Shown in pieces: positions 7,521-11,035 of a DNA stretch of 11,035 nt (its first letter is position 1; each line of letters begins with the position of its first letter). This DNA is from Deltaproteobacteria bacterium (GTDB taxonomy: Bacteria > Desulfobacterota > Syntrophia > Syntrophales > UBA2210). Made by a program: the position numbers and the translations under genes. Below the pieces are notes generated by a model. It was given only the letters and a program-made list of their open reading frames with translations. It did no database searches and was not told the DNA's origin. Location: contig JAFGPZ010000208.1 of the NCBI GenBank assembly GCA_016935935.1, positions 1 to 11,035 of the forward strand. The letters are read 5' to 3'.

Positions 7521-7607
7521 TGTTAAGTTTGATAATAAGGTTCTTCATATTAAGAAACAGAAGGGCAAAAAGCAAGGTTTATTTGGAGACACTGTCTTTG
7601 GAAAATA

Positions 7608-8540
7608 CTATAATCTGGCAGGAATTCCTTCAAAAGAGGGATGTGAAAATCTGATTCTCTCCTTGCTTCCATCGGAAACACTTACTATGTCCCAACATTC
7701 CTCGTGGGCCAGAAGTTTTCTGAGGAGGAGATTGTTAAGTTTATGGCCGGATTTATTTGCCCAGAAATGACCGATAATGGGCATTCCCAGAAGAAATAAA
7801 TCACCTATTGCATCGAGAATTTTATGTTTTACAAATTCGTCTTTCACCCTCAGTCCTTCTTTATTGATGACCTTCTCGTCATCCAGGACTATGGCATTCT
7901 TTAAAGAACCCCCCAGCGCTAATCCCTTAGCCTGAAGGTATTCCACTTCTCTTAAAAACCCGAACGTCCGTGCTTCAGAAATGTTCTGTTCATAGCTCTC
8001 ACGAGAAAAAACCATATGATAAGACTGCCTGCCGATCAATGGGTGGTCAAAGTCTATGTTATAGGTAATTTGAAAACTATCCGAGGGAGTAAGTCTTGCC
8101 TCCCCCTCTTCATCGGATACCGAAACCGGCTTTTTTATAACCATATATTGTCTCGGCTTATGCTGAACTTCAATGCCTGCATTTTTTAACATACTCACAA
8201 ACGGAAGAGCACTCCCATCCATTATGGGTATTTCAAATGAGTTTACCTCTATAGAGGCATTGTCTATACCCATGCCAAAAAAGGCAGACATGAGATGCTC
8301 AATCGTGGAAACCCTCGTCCCGTTACAGCCTATTGTGGTAGCAAGTACCGTATCAGAAACATTTGTCACTTCGGCCTTGATTGTATTGCCATTCGATAAA
8401 TCCTTCCGGCAGAACTGTATTCCCATATCCACGCCGGCAGGCTTGATCGTCATAGTGACTTTCCTGCCCGAGTGCAACCCCACACTGTTACATGTTACTT
8501 CATTTTTAATCGTCTTCTGCATCTTCATATATTCACGCAT
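7608..8540 (-). CDS. lpxC: LpxC, UDP-3-O-acyl-N-acetylglucosamine deacetylase
   Basis: This zinc amidase performs the committed step of lipid A synthesis, removing the acetyl group from UDP-3-O-acyl-GlcNAc in the cytoplasm. The 310-residue length is normal for the family (E. coli 305). It opens with the typical TIKNEVTCNSVGLHSG region. Catalytic Glu81 and zinc ligand His82 lie in STIEHL. His239 and Asp243 in KHKILDAIGD complete the zinc site, and His266 in KSGHKLNN matches the general acid. EIPIMDGSA (103-111) and SEARTFGF (188-195) are further family signatures. The start at 8540 has only a weak ribosome site (GAG), and in-frame ATGs at 8528 and 8522 are possible. The gene stands apart from other lpx genes, 223 bp after queH and about 196 bp before the DUF4390 gene, and probably has its own promoter. 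Confidence 0.97.
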   Translation of the reverse strand: MREYMKMQKTIKNEVTCNSVGLHSGRKVTMTIKPAGVDMGIQFCRKDLSNGNTIKAEVTNVSDTVLATTIGCNGTRVSTIEHLMSAFFGMGIDNASIEVNSFEIPIMDGSALPFVSMLKNAGIEVQHKPRQYMVIKKPVSVSDEEGEARLTPSDSFQITYNIDFDHPLIGRQSYHMVFSRESYEQNISEARTFGFLREVEYLQAKGLALGGSLKNAIVLDDEKVINKEGLRVKDEFVKHKILDAIGDLFLLGMPIIGHFWANKSGHKLNNLLLRKLLAHEECWDIVSVSDGSKERIRFSHPSFEGIPARL

Positions 8541-8625
8541 ATCTGCTCAACTTTTAGTAACAATCTTATGGATGCAACATCTATGCCGATTTTCAGTGCA
8601 GTATTACAAAGGCTGATACAAAATG

Positions 8626-8657
8626 TAAGTACTTAAATATACTTATAAATATATTTA
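8626..8657. repeat. AT-rich tandem palindromes upstream of lpxC
   Basis: TAAGTACTTA (8626-8635) and TAAATATATTTA (8646-8657) are perfect palindromes of 10 and 12 bp. They are separated by ten bases and linked by a further AAGTA/TACTT inverted pair (8628-8632, 8640-8644). They overlap and flank the predicted -10 region of lpxC, where a dimeric repressor could bind. AT-rich sequence makes such palindromes easy to find by chance. Confidence 0.4.
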
Positions 8658-8680
8658 TTATTATGGTCGGTGAATGTCAA
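8652..8680 (-). promoter_or_regulatory. Candidate lpxC promoter
   Basis: The minus strand has a perfect TTGACA (8680-8675). A 17-bp spacer leads to TAAATA (8657-8652), a poor -10. A better TATATT (8653-8648) sits at a 21-bp spacing, which is too long. The box lies in the 223-bp queH-lpxC gap, about 110-140 bp before the lpxC start, where an independent promoter is expected. Confidence 0.45.
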
Positions 8681-8763
8681 ACCAGGATACAGTGTGGTGT
8701 ATATGCCACAACAGGCAGGAGAAAAAGACTTCGATTAATAGGACCAGCCTGAGCAAAATTTTG

Positions 8764-9309
8764 TCAGCCTGTCTTCCGGGGTCTTTTATAGTATCGTTCT
8801 TTTTCGCTATATATACAGCCGCAGTATTGTTGTCTGTACATGCCCAGGGCCTTGGAGACATCGATTCCTTCTTTCCAGCCCTCTCTGAAATTATAACAGT
8901 AAAAAGCAACGCCCTTATCTTTCGCCACACTTTTCCCCTGACTTTCTATCAAGTCATTATCCTGAAATTTACTGTAGAGGAGTGTAGTCGTAAATCCGTC
9001 AAATTTACCCCGCCTGGCAATATTTGCGGCGTAACTGAGACGGTTGTGGTAACAGTATATACACCTGTTCTCTTCGCGGAAAACCACATTCCTAAAAAAA
9101 TTCTCCACAGGATAATCATCAGATAATATCAACGTGAGGCCAACCATATCGGCATATTCTTTCAGCGTATCAAGCCTTTTGTTATATTCCCCGTAGGGTT
9201 GTATATTAGGATTAAAAAAAAGACCTACAACATTATGCCCCTCTTGACGCAGAATCTTGAGCGGATATATGGCACATGGCGCGCAGCATATGTGGAGCAG
9301 GATTTTCAT
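8764..9309 (-). CDS. queH: QueH, epoxyqueuosine reductase (DUF208 family)
   Basis: A 181-residue metalloenzyme that reduces epoxyqueuosine to queuosine at the wobble base of GUN-anticodon tRNAs. It replaces the unrelated cobalamin enzyme QueG. Family marks are all present: HICCAPC at residues 6-12, RCIYCY with Cys83 and Cys86, and YRQQYCGCIYSEKER with Cys163 and Cys165. In characterised QueH these cysteines hold a 4Fe-4S cluster and a nearby metal. AGGGA just before the ATG supports the start. It follows ruvB by 69 bp. Linkage of queH and other queuosine genes to ruvAB is, from memory, common in clostridia and deltaproteobacteria. No other queuosine gene is in this window. The assignment is confident. 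Confidence 0.93.
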   Translation of the reverse strand: MKILLHICCAPCAIYPLKILRQEGHNVVGLFFNPNIQPYGEYNKRLDTLKEYADMVGLTLILSDDYPVENFFRNVVFREENRCIYCYHNRLSYAANIARRGKFDGFTTTLLYSKFQDNDLIESQGKSVAKDKGVAFYCYNFREGWKEGIDVSKALGMYRQQYCGCIYSEKERYYKRPRKTG

Positions 9310-9378
9310 ATTCCCTGAATTGATTACCCGATTATGATTTCTGGCTACTATTCCAAGAACTCTTCAGTCTCCTGTGAA

Positions 9379-10401
9379 TCAGAACAGTTCCGCCTGTTCC
9401 GGCCCTGCCCATTTCCTGTTGAAATGGTCATAGGCACGCCTTGTGACTACCCTTCCTCTGGCTGTCCTGTGGAGATAGCCTTCCTGAATCAGATACGGTT
9501 CATAGACATCTTCAATAGTAGTCTTCTCTTCGCCGATTGCAGATGAAATACTGTCAATCCCTACAGGTCCACCGTTAAACTTATCAATCAATGTCAGGAG
9601 TATTTTCCGATCCATAAGGTCGAGTCCCTTGTAGTCAACTTCCAGCATATCAAGTGCGTCTATGGAGACCCTCCTGGAAATCAACCCTTTTGCCTTGACC
9701 TGGGCAAAATCTCTGACCCGTCTCAGGAGTCTGTTTGCAATACGCGGTGTCCCCCTCGAACGCAAGGCAATCTCATGGGCGCCGTCATCGTCAATTTCAA
9801 TAGTCAGAATTCTTGCCGACCTCTTGATGATCGTTAAAAGTTCTACGGGGGTATAAAACTCGAGTCTAAAGGTAATGCCGAAACGGTCACGAAGTGGGGA
9901 AGTAAGGAGACCGGCCCTCGTTGTGGCGCCGATCATTGTAAATCGTGGGATGTCAAGTTTCATCGACCGAGCCGACGGGCCTTGACCGATAAGTATATCG
10001 ATATAAAATTCCTCCATAGCCGGGTAGAGGATCTCCTCTACCACATGGGGAAGTCTGTGAATCTCGTCTATGAAAAGGACGCCATATTCATTCATGTTGG
10101 TCAGAATTGCCGCCGTATCTCCAGGACGCTCTATTACGGGGCCAGACGTAACCTTAATATCGACACCCATCTCTCTGGCTACAATATGGGCTAGAGTGGT
10201 CTTCCCCAGGCCGGGAGGACCATAGAGGAGAACATGATCAAGTGTCTCGCTACGTTTCTTTGCCGCTTCAATAAATATGGCAAGATTTTCCTTAATCTTC
10301 TCCTGTCCCACATATTCATTCAAACCCTTTGGTCTCAGTGAATGTTCATATCCACCTTCATCTTGAAATTGGGCAGGATTTATAATGCACTCTGTCGTCA
10401 T
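9379..10401 (-). CDS. ruvB: RuvB, Holliday junction branch-migration ATPase
   Basis: The hexameric AAA+ motor that drives branch migration of Holliday junctions together with RuvA during recombination and repair. The 340-residue length is typical. It starts with the conserved [13 protein letters not shown] (21-33). Walker A is GPPGLGKTT (61-69), Walker B is LFIDE (109-113), sensor 1 is GATTRAG (158-164), the arginine-finger region is PLRDRFG (169-175) and sensor 2 is [15 protein letters not shown] (217-231). The C-terminal winged-helix DNA-binding domain ends with [12 protein letters not shown] (316-327). It lies 4 bp after ruvA, and its weak ribosome site (GAG) is next to the ruvA stop, consistent with coupled translation. 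Nothing is unusual. Confidence 0.98.
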   Translation of the reverse strand: MTTECIINPAQFQDEGGYEHSLRPKGLNEYVGQEKIKENLAIFIEAAKKRSETLDHVLLYGPPGLGKTTLAHIVAREMGVDIKVTSGPVIERPGDTAAILTNMNEYGVLFIDEIHRLPHVVEEILYPAMEEFYIDILIGQGPSARSMKLDIPRFTMIGATTRAGLLTSPLRDRFGITFRLEFYTPVELLTIIKRSARILTIEIDDDGAHEIALRSRGTPRIANRLLRRVRDFAQVKAKGLISRRVSIDALDMLEVDYKGLDLMDRKILLTLIDKFNGGPVGIDSISSAIGEEKTTIEDVYEPYLIQEGYLHRTARGRVVTRRAYDHFNRKWAGPEQAELF

Positions 10402-10405
10402 TAGC

Positions 10406-10999
10406 TCAATTTGATAAAATCTTCAATGATTCGGTTAAAAGGGTTTCCAGCGTCAGTTTTTCACCGCATTCATGCAGTACTTTATCAACGGCTTTTTTGG
10501 CCACATTGCCGTTGTATCCCAGATTAATAAGAGCGGAAAGTGCATCCTCCTCCACTGGCGCGGAGATTTCCCGGCCGGATATTTCCCCGGAGGTAACTTT
10601 ATGGATTTTGTCCTTCAGTTCAAAAATAAGCCGTTCGGCCATTTTTCTTCCAATACCCGGTATACTCGTTAGCCTGCCCATATTCTCGGCAGAAACAGCC
10701 TTCACCAATTCATCGGCAGTGATACCGGAAAGCATATTTATTGCCAATCTCGGTCCTATTCCAGATACGGAAATAATCAGATGGAAGATATCACGCTCTC
10801 TCGCCTCTAAAAAACCAAAGAGACTTACAGAATCCTCCTTTACATGGGTGTGGATAACAAGACAGACCTCTTCCCCCTGTTCTGGGAGTTCATAGAAGGT
10901 ATTTAATGGAACGTTAACTCCGTACCCGACGCCATGGACATCGACTACAACGTAATTTGTGGATTTATATGACAATATACCGCGTAAGCTGGCAATCAT
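10406..10999 (-). CDS. ruvA: RuvA, Holliday junction-binding subunit
   Basis: A 197-residue protein whose tetramer holds the Holliday junction open and recruits RuvB. The N-terminal OB-fold (about 1-63) begins MIASLRGIL and contains VGYGVNVP and the acidic pin E55/D56, numbered as in E. coli. Two helix-hairpin-helix motifs follow: SGIGPRLA (79-86) and [11 protein letters not shown] (114-124). A linker (about 135-150) leads to the RuvB-binding C-terminal domain (about 151-197). The ATG directly abuts the TAA of the preceding reading frame. An AAGGTGG-like ribosome site lies about 11 nt upstream, inside that preceding gene. All domains are intact. Confidence 0.97.
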   Translation of the reverse strand: MIASLRGILSYKSTNYVVVDVHGVGYGVNVPLNTFYELPEQGEEVCLVIHTHVKEDSVSLFGFLEARERDIFHLIISVSGIGPRLAINMLSGITADELVKAVSAENMGRLTSIPGIGRKMAERLIFELKDKIHKVTSGEISGREISAPVEEDALSALINLGYNGNVAKKAVDKVLHECGEKLTLETLLTESLKILSN

Positions 11000-11035
11000 T
11001 TAGAGGGCCACCACCTTCAAAAAATTCGAGTGACA
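11000..11035 (-). CDS. ruvC: Probable ruvC C-terminus (partial, enters from the right edge)
   Basis: The last 36 bases, read on the minus strand, are one open frame: C-H-S-N-F-L-K-V-V-A-L then TAA, with the stop codon touching the ruvA ATG. RuvC resolvases often end shortly after an ALAVAxCH motif, so an initial Cys-His fits the RuvC tail. ruvC-ruvA-ruvB is a very common order. Only 11 residues are visible, so the identity rests mainly on context. Confidence 0.55.
   Translation of the reverse strand, partial: CHSNFLKVVAL

Noticed and set aside
7587..7597. AGACACTGTCT palindrome just after the lpxC stop
   Set aside because: A one-base centre cannot make a stable RNA hairpin, no T run follows, and an 11-bp palindrome alone is not evidence of an operator.
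8745..8771. Repeated CAGCCTG (8745-8751 and 8765-8771) around the palindrome CAAAATTTTG at the queH stop, considered as a terminator
   Set aside because: The CAGCCTG copies are direct rather than inverted, the palindrome has no loop and is all A/T inside, and no T run follows.
8661..9126. Frames on both strands overlapping queH and its downstream gap (8661-8930 minus, 8674-9126 plus)
   Set aside because: Both overlap the QueH frame, whose cysteine motifs are unmistakable. Neither product shows family features.
1..11035. Search for CRISPR arrays, tRNA/rRNA genes, insertion sequences, phage genes or toxin-antitoxin pairs
   Set aside because: No regularly spaced repeats, tRNA-like cloverleaf, transposase motif or small paired ORFs were seen. 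The genes are housekeeping and regulatory.

Overview
The window reads as chromosomal DNA of an AT-leaning (by eye low-to-mid 40s % GC) Gram-negative bacterium. LpxC (lipid A synthesis), a lipobox lipoprotein and an NtrY/NtrX pair with an adjacent DUF4390 gene point to a deltaproteobacterial-type (Desulfobacterota) organism, probably anaerobic. The lineage is an inference from gene content and order. Gene density is high. No phage, transposase, CRISPR, tRNA or rRNA gene was found.

Layout: a short plus-strand unit fills the left end. It holds a Lon-family AAA+ protease (119-2593) followed 16 bp later by a small DUF3568-type lipoprotein (ending at 3017). A 102-bp convergent intergenic region with a GC-rich hairpin separates it from a long minus-strand cluster. 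In transcription order (right to left) the cluster is: the last codons of a probable ruvC, ruvA, ruvB, queH, lpxC, a DUF4390 secreted protein, ntrY and ntrX. ruvC, ruvA and ruvB are packed within 0-4 bp. ntrY and ntrX are 9 bp apart with the ntrX ribosome site overlapping the ntrY stop. Gaps widen at ruvB/queH (69 bp), queH/lpxC (223 bp), lpxC/DUF4390 (about 196 bp) and DUF4390/ntrY (about 146 bp), so the cluster is probably several transcription units reading the same way.

Function: RuvABC branch-migrates and resolves Holliday junctions. QueH performs the last step of queuosine tRNA modification. LpxC commits the cell to lipid A synthesis. NtrY is a membrane sensor kinase and NtrX its sigma-54-dependent activator, with the exported DUF4390 protein as a possible envelope partner. 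The Lon-like protease and lipoprotein add cytoplasmic proteolysis and an outer-membrane component.

The genes are mostly well-known families and I see no convincing new multi-gene system. The most unusual sequence is non-coding: a 16-bp direct repeat bracketing a strong imperfect hairpin and two competing G/C hairpins in the ntrY leader (6737-6844). Next come a REP-like palindromic stretch between lpxC and the DUF4390 gene, and a promoter-like AT-rich palindromic patch upstream of lpxC. The conserved but uncharacterised DUF4390-NtrYX pairing is the best biological question here.
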